DNA from: Candidatus Methanomethylophilus sp. UBA78
GTDB lineage: Archaea; Thermoplasmatota; Thermoplasmata; Methanomassiliicoccales; Methanomethylophilaceae
Reading direction: 5' to 3'
Length of the DNA: 25,448 bases
Assembly: GCA_002503545.1 (NCBI GenBank)
Contig: DARY01000011.1
Coordinates: 42,703-68,150, forward strand
The first letter of the stretch is position 1, and every line of letters starts with the position of its first letter. Shown here piece after piece: positions 15,077-21,803 of the stretch. The notes beneath the pieces are model-generated. The model ran no database searches. It had not been told where the DNA came from and saw only the letters and a list, made by a program, of their open reading frames with translations. Position numbers and translations under genes: made by a program.

Positions 15077-16221
15077 CTGCCCTTCCCCAGATACACCTTC
15101 AGCATGCCGGTCTTTATCCCCTTCTGGGACAGTATGGGCCTGACCACGTTGCTCGGGTCGTCGAAATCGATCATACCCAGCGAGTCCTTTATCTCCGGGG
15201 TGTCGAACAGCTTCCCCACGTAGTTCATCTGCTCGTCGTCCATCTTGGTATACAGGGACCTCATCCTGGCACCCTTGGAGATCTCCCTGCCGAACGCCTT
15301 CTTCCACCCCCTCTCGTAAAGTGCCAGCACGGAGGAATTGAAGACCCCGAGGTTGTATGCGCTGTTCACGGTGTCGTTCAATATGGGGGCCGCCTTGAAG
15401 ATAGGGAAGAGGCCTCCGCCGGAGACGGGCTTTATCTGGCCGGCGGCGTCGCCGATGAGCAGGGTGCGGTTCGCGTAGGATGTGCGCCTGCCGCCGATGG
15501 GGATCTTGCCGCTGAACTTCTGCACCTTCTCCCTGTCCTCCAGACCGGAGATCTTCAGGAGATTCTTCAGATAATCCGCCGGACGCAGGGGCGGGGAGAC
15601 GCACAGCCCTACGCGGGTTATGTCGCCCATGGGGAGCTGCCACGAGAAGAACCCGGGGGCGACGGAACTGCCCAGGCGCAGGACCATCCTCTCCTGGTCC
15701 TCCATCCTGTACTTTATGTCGGTCTGCATCCCCACGATTATCTCGAGAGGAAGATTGTGTCCGACGGACAGCGCTATCTTGGAGGAGGGTCCGTCCGCAC
15801 CGACCACTATGTCGGACCTTATGGTCCCGGCGTTGGTGTCGACGGTGGCGCATTTGGAATCGGTGACCGCCCTGTTGCATTTGACCCCGTATCTGAAATC
15901 CGCACCAAACTCGCAGGCCTTGTCCGCCAGCTTCCGGTCGAGGTCGGCGCGGTCCACGGCGTATATCATGGGGGTGCGCCTCCCTACTTCGAGGACACGG
16001 CCGTCCGGGAAAATGACGTCGGCCGAATTCACGGTCCCCAGAATCTCGGGCTGGACCCCCGACAGGCGTATCGTCTCCGGAGAGAGCATGCCGGCGCAGT
16101 GCATGGGCACCCCCGCCTGCTTATGCTCCTCCAGCACGACGACGTCCAGGCCGGATGCGGCCAGAAGTCTCGCGGACAGGGAACCCGCCGGGCCTCCGCC
16201 TACGACTGTTACATCCGGCAT
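15073..16221 (-). CDS. Geranylgeranyl reductase family flavoprotein (archaeal ether-lipid saturation)
   Basis: A 382-aa flavoprotein of the geranylgeranyl reductase family. The N-terminal FAD fold has VVGGGPAG (G8, G10, G13), followed by HCAGM (C42), the GADGPSSKIA strand, and LLIGDAAGQIKPVSGGG, which binds the FAD pyrophosphate. A GFFSWQLPMGD segment matches the YxWxFP motif of the substrate cavity. Members hydrogenate the geranylgeranyl chains of archaeal ether lipids. Others in the family act on different polyprenoids, so the exact substrate is inferred. GGAG lies about 8 nt before the ATG at 16221. It sits 14 nt after the transaldolase gene in the same operon. Confidence 0.93.
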   Translation of the reverse strand: MPDVTVVGGGPAGSLSARLLAASGLDVVVLEEHKQAGVPMHCAGMLSPETIRLSGVQPEILGTVNSADVIFPDGRVLEVGRRTPMIYAVDRADLDRKLADKACEFGADFRYGVKCNRAVTDSKCATVDTNAGTIRSDIVVGADGPSSKIALSVGHNLPLEIIVGMQTDIKYRMEDQERMVLRLGSSVAPGFFSWQLPMGDITRVGLCVSPPLRPADYLKNLLKISGLEDREKVQKFSGKIPIGGRRTSYANRTLLIGDAAGQIKPVSGGGLFPIFKAAPILNDTVNSAYNLGVFNSSVLALYERGWKKAFGREISKGARMRSLYTKMDDEQMNYVGKLFDTPEIKDSLGMIDFDDPSNVVRPILSQKGIKTGMLKVYLGKGR

Positions 16222-16235
16222 CTGGTGATCTCCGG

Positions 16236-16889
16236 TTACTGCTTGCCGTTGACCTTCTCGTAGTCCGCTTTGAACTTCGCTATGCCTTCCTCGGTCTTGG
16301 GGTGGGCCACCATCTTCTTGAGGATGTCATAGGGAATGGTCGCGATGTCGCAACCCATCTCGGCCGCGTCGAGAACGTGCGTGGGGTGTCTGATGCTCGC
16401 TGCGATGACCTCGGTGTCGAAACCGTACTGGTGGATGATCTGGACCGTCTCGGAGAGCATGTCCGTCCCGCGGGTCCCGATGTCGTCCAGCCTCCCGATG
16501 AAGGGGGATACGAACTTCGCTCCGGCCTTGGCCGCCATGAGGGCCTGCAGGGGGTCGAAGATGAGGGTCATGTTGACGGAGATCCCCTCGGAGGAGAGCG
16601 TCTTCGTCGCTTTCAGGGACTCTATGCACATGGGGAGCTTGACGTTGACGTTGGGGGCTATGGCCGCCAGTTTCCTGCCTTCCGCAATCATCCCTTCGGC
16701 GTCGATGGCCATCGCCTCGGCGGACACGGGGCGGTCGCCCAGGATCTTGGCGATCTCCCTCACGCGGGTGGGGGTGTCGGTGTTCTCGTTGGCCACGAGG
16801 CTGGGGTTGGTCGTGACTCCGTCGAGGATGCCCCAGTTGTTGATTTCCTTGATCATGTCGAGATTCGCGGTGTCTATGAATATCTTCAT
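16236..16889 (-). CDS. tal: Transaldolase, short TalC/fructose-6-phosphate-aldolase type
   Basis: A 217-aa protein, the compact class of transaldolase (TalC/MipB) rather than the 320-aa TalB type. It begins MKIFIDTANLDMIKE and contains GVTTNPSL (27-31 region) and the Schiff-base Lys K84 in NVKLPM. FVSPFIGRLDDIG and the IAASIRHPTHV strand follow. Transaldolase moves a three-carbon dihydroxyacetone unit between sugar phosphates; some members act as fructose-6-phosphate aldolases, which sequence alone does not separate. The ATG at 16889 lies 4 nt after the transketolase stop; an upstream ATG at 16916 would extend into that gene. It completes a non-oxidative pentose phosphate set with the two genes before it. 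It ends in TAA. Confidence 0.93.
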   Translation of the reverse strand: MKIFIDTANLDMIKEINNWGILDGVTTNPSLVANENTDTPTRVREIAKILGDRPVSAEAMAIDAEGMIAEGRKLAAIAPNVNVKLPMCIESLKATKTLSSEGISVNMTLIFDPLQALMAAKAGAKFVSPFIGRLDDIGTRGTDMLSETVQIIHQYGFDTEVIAASIRHPTHVLDAAEMGCDIATIPYDILKKMVAHPKTEEGIAKFKADYEKVNGKQ

Positions 16890-16893
16890 CAAA

Positions 16894-17838
16894 TCATCTC
16901 TTTTTCTTGATAGCATTTCTGGCCGCGGCCGCCACGTCGGAAGCCGTCAAACCGTATTTTACAAGCAACTCGTCCGCTTCTCCGGATTCGCCGAAGGTAT
17001 CGCGGGTCCCCACTCTGACCAGGGGGGCCGGCATGTTCTCGGAGAGGTACTCCGCCACTGCGGAACCAAGTCCCCCTATTATACTGTGCTCCTCCACCGT
17101 GACCACGGCACCGGTCTTGGCGACGGTCGCCTCCACTGCCTCGGAATCGAGGGGCTTTATGGTGGACATGTTCACGACTTCCGCGTTTATCCCCTCGGCG
17201 GAAAGCGCCTCGGCCGCCTCGAGGGCCGCACCCACCATCTGCCCGCAGGCGATGATGGACACATCCGAGCCCTCCCTCATCACGGTGGCTTTCCCGATCC
17301 TGAACTCGCAGCCCTCGGGCATCACGACGGGGAACTCGGAGCGCCCCATCCTCATGTAGGCGGGACCTTCCATCTGCGCCAGGGCCATGGTGGCGGCGTA
17401 CGCCTCGTAGGCGTCGCACGGCACGATCACGGTCATGTTAGGGAGCGAGCGCATCAGGGATATGTCCTCCAGGGCCTGATGGGTGGCCCCGTCGGGACCG
17501 ACCGACAGTCCGCAGTGGGTGGCGACGATCTTAACGTTGAGCTTCGGATAGGCCACGGCCATCCTGATCTGTTCCCAGCATCTCCCGCTGGCGAACACGC
17601 CGAACGTGGATGCGAAAGCGGTCTTGCCGGAGGCGGCCAGCCCGGCCGCCACACCTATCATGTTGGCTTCCGCTATGCCGACCTCGATGAACCTCTCGGG
17701 TGCGGCGCTGGCGAAGTTCCCGGTCTTGGTGGAGCCGGCGAGGTCCGCGTCGAGCACGACGACCCTGTCATCCGTCTTCGCGAGATCGGCCAGGGCCTTT
17801 CCGTAATAGGAACGCTGGGCGAGTCTCTTGCTTGTCAC
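16894..17838 (-). CDS. tktB: Transketolase, C-terminal (pyrimidine-binding) subunit
   Basis: A 314-aa half of a split transketolase, as is usual in archaea. It carries the Pyr domain with the catalytic Glu E57 in GIAEANM, then THCGLSVGPDGATHQALEDI, a signature of DXS/transketolase Pyr domains, and the C-terminal transketolase domain with VVTVEEHSIIGGLG. The start is GTG at 17838, overlapping the N-half stop as GTGA, which implies coupled translation of an obligate heteromer. It transfers a two-carbon ketol unit between sugar phosphates using thiamine diphosphate. The basic tail (IKKKR) ends 4 nt before the transaldolase ATG. Confidence 0.94.
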   Translation of the reverse strand: MTSKRLAQRSYYGKALADLAKTDDRVVVLDADLAGSTKTGNFASAAPERFIEVGIAEANMIGVAAGLAASGKTAFASTFGVFASGRCWEQIRMAVAYPKLNVKIVATHCGLSVGPDGATHQALEDISLMRSLPNMTVIVPCDAYEAYAATMALAQMEGPAYMRMGRSEFPVVMPEGCEFRIGKATVMREGSDVSIIACGQMVGAALEAAEALSAEGINAEVVNMSTIKPLDSEAVEATVAKTGAVVTVEEHSIIGGLGSAVAEYLSENMPAPLVRVGTRDTFGESGEADELLVKYGLTASDVAAAARNAIKKKR

Positions 17839-18668
17839 TGTATCACCGCCTTGAGTTCCGCCACGGCCTTGGCATACTCCTCGGGGTTGCACGCCTTCCC
17901 GTGGAATTCGACGTTGTTCTCCATGAACGAGACGCCCTTGCCCTTGACCGTGTTCATTATCACGACGGTCGGGTTCTTCCTGGACCTGACCGCCTTCTCG
18001 CAGGCATCGATTATCTGGCGGATGTTGTGGCCGTCGATCACGATGACGTTCCATCCGAACGCCCTGAACTTCTCGGGGAGGGGGTCGAGGCACATGACAT
18101 CCTCCGTGTTGCCGCATATCTGCAGGCGGTTGCGGTCGACGAAACCGATCAGGTTGCTGAGACCGTACTTGTGGGCGAACATCGCCGCCTCCCAGTTCTG
18201 GCCTTCCTGGAGCTCCCCGTCGCCCATGAGGCAGTAGGTGCGGTAGTCCTTGCCGTCCATCTTGCCGGCGAGGGCGATGCCACACGCCATGCTGAGCCCC
18301 TGTCCGAGGGACCCCGTCGTAACCTCCACGCCCGGGACCTCGCGGTAGGCGGGATGCCCCTGCAGCCTGGTGCCTATCTTCCTGAGCGTCTTGATCTCCT
18401 CGAGCGGGAAGTACCCCCTCTCGGCGAGGGCGGCGTACAGTATGGGGGCGGCATGCCCCTTGGATAACACGAAACGGTCCCTGTCCTCCATGTAGGGGTT
18501 CTGGGGATCGATGTTCATGATGCGGAAGTACAGGGTGGCGAGAAGGTCCGCGGCGGAGAGAGAACCTCCGGGGTGGCCGGATCCGGCCGCGGTCGTCATC
18601 TCTATGACGTCCAGCCTGAGTTTGTTGGCTATGTTCTGGATCTCTCCGATGCCTAAGTCGTTCATCAT
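17835..18668 (-). CDS. tktA: Transketolase, N-terminal (thiamine-diphosphate-binding) subunit
   Basis: A 277-aa N-terminal half of transketolase. It shows GSGHPGGSLSAADLLA (30-45), FVLSKGHAAPILYA, TGSLGQGLSMACG, and the ThDP motif GDGELQEGQNWEA starting near residue 149, with the metal-binding NRLQ segment after it. Length and motif order match archaeal and clostridial split transketolases. There are two tandem ATGs; the first, at 18668, has GAGG 8 nt upstream and is chosen. It lies 10 nt downstream of the PCNA gene, so pentose phosphate genes are cotranscribed with a replication clamp here. Confidence 0.95.
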   Translation of the reverse strand: MMNDLGIGEIQNIANKLRLDVIEMTTAAGSGHPGGSLSAADLLATLYFRIMNIDPQNPYMEDRDRFVLSKGHAAPILYAALAERGYFPLEEIKTLRKIGTRLQGHPAYREVPGVEVTTGSLGQGLSMACGIALAGKMDGKDYRTYCLMGDGELQEGQNWEAAMFAHKYGLSNLIGFVDRNRLQICGNTEDVMCLDPLPEKFRAFGWNVIVIDGHNIRQIIDACEKAVRSRKNPTVVIMNTVKGKGVSFMENNVEFHGKACNPEEYAKAVAELKAVIQ

Positions 18669-18678
18669 CTGACACGCC

Positions 18679-19416
18679 TCAATCGCTCTCGATCCTCGGA
18701 GCCAGGAAGTAGACGACGTCAGCCTTGCCGTCCGCCAGTGTGAACAGTATCTTCACGGGGTAATCGTTGTCCAGCTGGATGTCCACGACGGTCCCGGCCG
18801 GGATCACCTTGACGATGTTGGAGAAGTAGTCGAGCGGATACAGGCTGTTGACCTTGCCGTTCGACTTCAGCCCCTCCAGGTCCGACGCCTGAAGCCTGAG
18901 GCTGGCCAGGTCGGTGTCGCCCTCGCAGACCAGCTCGAATCCGTCGGGGTCCGCCGTCAGGGAGATGTGGTCGGATATGGACTCGGCCGCACTGATCCCC
19001 TTCTTGAGGTGGTCGATCTTCACCTTCACGTCGGTGGAGAGTTCGATCTGCGGGACCTTGGGATCGTTCATGCTGCCGGTGTCGACCAGGCTCATGCGCC
19101 TGGTTATGTTGCCTGTCCTGAAGGTGAGCCTCCCCTGGTCGGGGTCGTGCTCCATGACGATGGTGTCCCCGGGGCCGGCCAGCTTGAGGACGGACTTCAC
19201 CTTGTCGAGGTCGAGGCCGATCTCGGTCTCGTCGGCAGAGTAACTGTCGAAGGCGTCTTTGCTCACGGTTATGTCGAGCATCGCGACATGCGCCGGGTCG
19301 ATCGCCTTCAGGGAAAGCGAGTCGGGGTGGATCGTGAACTTCACCTCGTCCACCAACGTCGAAACGATGTAGACGATACCTTTCAGGGTATCCGATTTTA
19401 TCTCTGCCTTGAACAT
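18679..19416 (-). CDS. pcn: DNA polymerase sliding clamp (PCNA)
   Basis: A 245-aa PCNA, the trimeric ring that tethers polymerase, ligase and nucleases to DNA. It begins MFKAEIKSDTLKGIV and has SLKAIDPAHVAMLDI (the canonical DPAHVAM/DxSHVAL block), a central GDTIVMEHDPDQGRL segment in the expected linker region, LDYFSNIVKVIP and the C-terminal FLAPRIESD, the client-binding edge. Length and block order are standard for archaeal PCNA. The ATG at 19416 has GGAG upstream and follows the TFS gene by 22 nt. Confidence 0.96.
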   Translation of the reverse strand: MFKAEIKSDTLKGIVYIVSTLVDEVKFTIHPDSLSLKAIDPAHVAMLDITVSKDAFDSYSADETEIGLDLDKVKSVLKLAGPGDTIVMEHDPDQGRLTFRTGNITRRMSLVDTGSMNDPKVPQIELSTDVKVKIDHLKKGISAAESISDHISLTADPDGFELVCEGDTDLASLRLQASDLEGLKSNGKVNSLYPLDYFSNIVKVIPAGTVVDIQLDNDYPVKILFTLADGKADVVYFLAPRIESD

Positions 19417-19438
19417 CCTATCTCACTCCATTAAAAGG

Positions 19439-19738
19439 TCAGTTTTGTCTCCACGTGTGGTTGCACCTGCAGCAGCGGTAGAACATGGTTTCAGGCTCAT
19501 CCGCGGCGCGGGTCTGCCTGATGACGTAGTATGCCTCGGTGTGTCCGCAGTCGGGACACGTTATGCGGGTCTTCGGAAGGGTCGCATCATTCTCGGAGAC
19601 GACAGTCATCTCCCTGTTCTGAGAATCGGTCTTGTATACCTGGGCTTTACCGGTCGCATCCTCCTCGCGACCGCAGCTAGCGCACTTGTACCTTCCGTCT
19701 CTCGGGAACATCATTGAGCCGCATTCAGGGCAAAACAA
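19439..19738 (-). CDS. tfs: Transcription factor S (TFS), RNA polymerase cleavage factor
   Basis: A 99-aa protein with two zinc ribbons. The N-terminal ribbon uses C3, C6, C19 and C22, as in RPB9. The C-terminal TFIIS-type ribbon uses C61, C64, C89 and C92. The acidic tip D80-E81 in TRAADEPETMFYRC, which triggers transcript cleavage in backtracked polymerase, is intact, so this is a functional TFS rather than an inhibitory paralogue. The start is TTG at 19738, with GAGG 9 nt upstream; a stop lies six codons further up and no ATG or GTG lies between. First gene of a seven-gene operon. Confidence 0.94.
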   Translation of the reverse strand: MFCPECGSMMFPRDGRYKCASCGREEDATGKAQVYKTDSQNREMTVVSENDATLPKTRITCPDCGHTEAYYVIRQTRAADEPETMFYRCCRCNHTWRQN

Positions 19739-19782
19739 ACTTATCAGCCTCTGTTATTTGGTGCGGACAACTGGCTTACGCT

Positions 19783-19796
19783 ATTTAATATTTTTA
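19783..19796 (-). promoter_or_regulatory. TATA-like promoter of the TFS-PCNA operon
   Basis: On the minus strand AAAAATATTAAATAG lies about 50 nt upstream of the TTG start of TFS, predicting a leader of roughly 25 nt that includes the GAGG ribosome site. This is the strongest AT-rich block between 19741 and 20045. Confidence 0.5.
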
Positions 19797-19814
19797 GTGG
19801 GAATAATGAAGGGC

Positions 19815-19988
19815 TTAAGGATGGTCACGTTCCCGGCCTTCCGGGACGCCTCTCGCCGCCGTCCTTTTCTCGCGGTCGAAGATCGCCTCGAAGGGACTGC
19901 GCCTGCCTTCCCTGCGGACAGTCTGCTTCGAGACGGTGTCCGTGGTGGAATCGGATGCGGACGAAACGGATGGGCTGCCTTCGGTCAT
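19815..19988 (-). CDS. Possible small protein, 57 aa
   Basis: A short frame on the minus strand begins MTEGSPSVSSASDSTT and continues through a basic stretch (KQTVRREGRRSPFEAIFDRE) to TAA. GAGGG lies about 5 nt upstream of the ATG. The composition (Ser/Thr-rich head, Arg/Glu-rich tail) resembles a small disordered cytoplasmic protein. It has no recognised domain and no membrane helix. It sits between the membrane protein gene and the TFS promoter, 24 nt after a strong hairpin. It could be non-coding; conservation in relatives would decide. Confidence 0.4.
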   Translation of the reverse strand: MTEGSPSVSSASDSTTDTVSKQTVRREGRRSPFEAIFDREKRTAARGVPEGRERDHP

Positions 19989-20011
19989 GAACACCCTCGG
20001 TAAACGGTTTG

Positions 20012-20039
20012 CCGGCCCGGGGCCTGAACCCCGGGTCGG
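20012..20039 (-). terminator. 11-bp GC-rich hairpin after the membrane protein gene
   Basis: CCGGCCCGGGG and CCCCGGGTCGG pair over 11 bp (one G-T) around a 6-nt loop, starting 6 nt past the stop of the minus-strand membrane protein gene. No T-run follows, so it may be an mRNA 3' end stabiliser or processing site rather than a classical terminator. Confidence 0.5.
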
Positions 20040-20045
20040 TCTTCC

Positions 20046-21431
20046 TCAGCGCTTGGTCGTCTTGCGCTTCTTCTTGGTGGACTTGACGTTCTCCTTGACG
20101 GCCTTGAGGATTATGTCCGCCTCGATCGAACCGTCGGTGACGTCCGCCTCTGCGAAGTGGAGGACGGTCCACCCCTCCTTGACGAGGACCTCGTCCCTGG
20201 ATGCGGAAGGTACGCCGTCGTCGACGAAGACCGCGACCTTCCCCTTGACGAAGGCCACGGGGATCTTGTGCTTGCCGTAGTTCCTCCTGCAGCGGAGACC
20301 CTTGTTCCAAGCGGCTCTCCTCACGAAGGTCTCGGGGGTGTCGGGCTCAAGACCCAGATCGTCGAATGAAGAGTCGTCGCCCTCGTCTTCGGACATGGGC
20401 TCGGAGTCCTCTTCGGGCAGGTTCTCCCCATCCTCCTCGGAGACGGCAGGGGTGTCCTCGGCAGGCTTCTCCTCCGCGGCGGACTCCTCGGAAAGCCTCT
20501 CCTCCTGCTCGGCCTTGGCGGCGGCCGCGGTAGCGGCGGCCGCCTGGGAGCTCATCACCTTGGGCATCGCGGGGATGTCCTCGGCAGGCTTCTCCTCTGC
20601 GGCGGGAGCTGCGACAGAAGGTGCCGGCTCTTCCGCGGGCTTCTCCTCCTCGACAGCGGGAGCAGGCTTCTCCTCTGCTGCAGACTTAACGGCGACGGCG
20701 GGAGCGGGTTCGGCGGGAGCAGGCTTCTCCTCCTCGACAGCGGCGACGGGTTCCTCGGCAGCTGCGGCGGGAGCAGGCTCCTCAGACGCCTCCTCGACAA
20801 TCTCTTCCTCGGAAGCCTCGACGACCACGACAGCTCTGGACTCCTTTACGGCATACAGGGTGACGAAGAATCCGATGAAGAACAGGAGCATTGCCCCGAC
20901 TATCGGCATGAACATGTCTGCCGCGAATGCATAGAGCGGGAAACCGAACCCGAGGACGTCCACGATCTCCCCGTCGAAGTCCCTTCCCTTAAGAACCAGT
21001 ATGAACAGGAAGAGGATGATGAACACGACGATGCCGACATATCTCCTCCTGGAAACGGTGAATGCGATGGCCATGATGGCGGTTACTGCGAAGAGCACCG
21101 TCAGGAACAGATCCACGTTGCTCTGTACCCAGTCGATCTCTCCGGTGGCGGCCATGAGATAGACGGCCCCCATGAGCGCTACGAGGGCTCCCAGTACGCA
21201 ATTGAATGCGGAGCGGGCTTTAGAACCCGCCACGATTGAACCCAGACCTCCGATCACCGCAAGACCTCCGGCGGCGATTGTTAGGAGTTTGTAAGTGTCG
21301 TTAGCGAGGAAATCATCCAGGGAAATAGCTGCGATGGACATCCCATCGAGCTTTGCCAGAACAACGGCTACAGTGAATATAACGGCGGCAATCATTTCAA
21401 TGATGCCGAACGTCTTAGTCCAACCATTCAT
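20046..21431 (-). CDS. Six-helix membrane protein with acidic Ala/Pro linker and C-terminal Vsr/DUF559 nuclease-like domain
   Basis: A 461-aa protein in three parts. Residues 8-196 hold six predicted transmembrane helices (about 8-27, 50-69, 76-96, 106-127, 131-148, 166-195). Residues 205-355 are a low-complexity linker with repeated EEKPAPA/EEKPAED units and a run of acidic residues. Residues 364-446 resemble the Vsr/DUF559 endonuclease-like fold: TPETFVRRAAWNKGLRCRR, GKVAVFVDDG, then RDEVLVKEGWTVLHFAE. Usual acidic catalytic positions appear partly replaced (PVAF where an Asp is common, VFVDD for VEVDG), so activity is doubtful. The tail is Lys-rich. A TATA-like block about 22 nt upstream and no clear ribosome site suggest a leaderless mRNA. 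Function unknown. Confidence 0.85.
   Translation of the reverse strand: MNGWTKTFGIIEMIAAVIFTVAVVLAKLDGMSIAAISLDDFLANDTYKLLTIAAGGLAVIGGLGSIVAGSKARSAFNCVLGALVALMGAVYLMAATGEIDWVQSNVDLFLTVLFAVTAIMAIAFTVSRRRYVGIVVFIILFLFILVLKGRDFDGEIVDVLGFGFPLYAFAADMFMPIVGAMLLFFIGFFVTLYAVKESRAVVVVEASEEEIVEEASEEPAPAAAAEEPVAAVEEEKPAPAEPAPAVAVKSAAEEKPAPAVEEEKPAEEPAPSVAAPAAEEKPAEDIPAMPKVMSSQAAAATAAAAKAEQEERLSEESAAEEKPAEDTPAVSEEDGENLPEEDSEPMSEDEGDDSSFDDLGLEPDTPETFVRRAAWNKGLRCRRNYGKHKIPVAFVKGKVAVFVDDGVPSASRDEVLVKEGWTVLHFAEADVTDGSIEADIILKAVKENVKSTKKKRKTTKR
20366..20819 (-). repeat. Coding low-complexity repeat (EEKPAP / EEKPAED units)
   Basis: Imperfect repeats of a roughly 15-30 nt unit encode Glu/Lys/Pro/Ala-rich segments of the membrane protein linker (residues 205-355). 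The unit EEKPA occurs about seven times. Such tracts vary in length between strains and are prone to misassembly. Confidence 0.6.
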
Positions 21432-21444
21432 ACCCAGATAACTG

Positions 21445-21460
21445 TTTTTAAAGATAAATA
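21445..21460 (-). promoter_or_regulatory. TATA-like promoter of the membrane protein gene
   Basis: Minus-strand TATTTATCTTTAAAAA is centred about 22 nt upstream of the ATG at 21431, consistent with leaderless initiation. Confidence 0.45.
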
Positions 21461-21671
21461 GTCTTGTTCCGATACAGCGCTTTTATAAACAAAAAATCAT
21501 TTCGTAAATACTAAACCCTGTATCGTAAAAATACTCAATCTGGGTCATATCGATAAACAGGTACCTTTGAATTTTTTTAAACCATCTGGCACATATCTTC
21601 CTATAAAAAACCATGTCCCCGTATGCACGGACGTGATCCCCGACACAGTCGGCGGAGAGTCTTTTTAAAAG

Positions 21672-21686
21672 ATTAATATAATAAAA
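21672..21686 (+). promoter_or_regulatory. TATA-like promoter of aCPSF2-nadC
   Basis: ATTAATATAATAAAA is the best TATA match in the region, with a second block TTTTTAAAA at 21662-21670. Initiation about 25 nt downstream would leave an untranslated leader of roughly 95 nt, unlike the leaderless genes nearby. Confidence 0.5.
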
Positions 21687-21687
21687 G

Positions 21688-21784
21688 CGTGTAAGGCAAC
21701 ACGTTAACGACTGCCTGGAGCAAGTCGCATAAATCACAGTCTCAGAAGCCGTCTGGCTTCTATTCAACCCCCCTCACATGAGGG
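21688..21784 (+). promoter_or_regulatory. Structured 5' leader of aCPSF2: three short hairpins
   Basis: Three simple stem-loops lie between the TATA element and the ribosome site: CGTGT/ACACG (21688-21703), AGAAGCC/GGCTTCT with a GTCT loop (21744-21761), and CCCTC/GAGGG with an ACAT loop (21771-21784). The last ends 7 nt before the AGGAG of aCPSF2, and the stem bases could affect ribosome access. The first may lie upstream of the true transcription start. No known riboswitch family is recognised. Confidence 0.35.
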
Positions 21785-21803
21785 AAACAAGGAGTGCAAT
21801 CTA

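Larger units (their letters stand above)
21432..21803. other. AT-rich divergent intergenic region, 372 nt
   Basis: No convincing protein-coding frame. On the left is the membrane protein promoter. In the middle are several TATA-like blocks, then CCGAC-ACA-GTCGG (21640-21652) with CTTTTT 9 nt further on, a possible end of a small transcript. On the right are the aCPSF2 promoter and a leader with three small hairpins. Base composition is far lower in GC than the flanking genes, as expected of archaeal intergenic DNA. No tRNA fold was found. Confidence 0.6.

Noticed and set aside
15077..15880. N-terminal extension of the Taw2-like frame to 609 aa
   Set aside because: The extra residues lie within the geranylgeranyl reductase gene in another frame; an ATG overlapping that gene's stop gives a normal-length protein.
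16336..18237. 633-aa open frame on the plus strand
   Set aside because: Antisense to transaldolase and both transketolase halves, which carry catalytic motifs; no ribosome site or family resemblance.
20012..20039. GGTTCA within a GC-rich hairpin, suggesting a tRNA T-arm
   Set aside because: The loop reads TTCAGG, lacking the invariant A58, and no anticodon arm, D-arm or acceptor stem can be formed around it.
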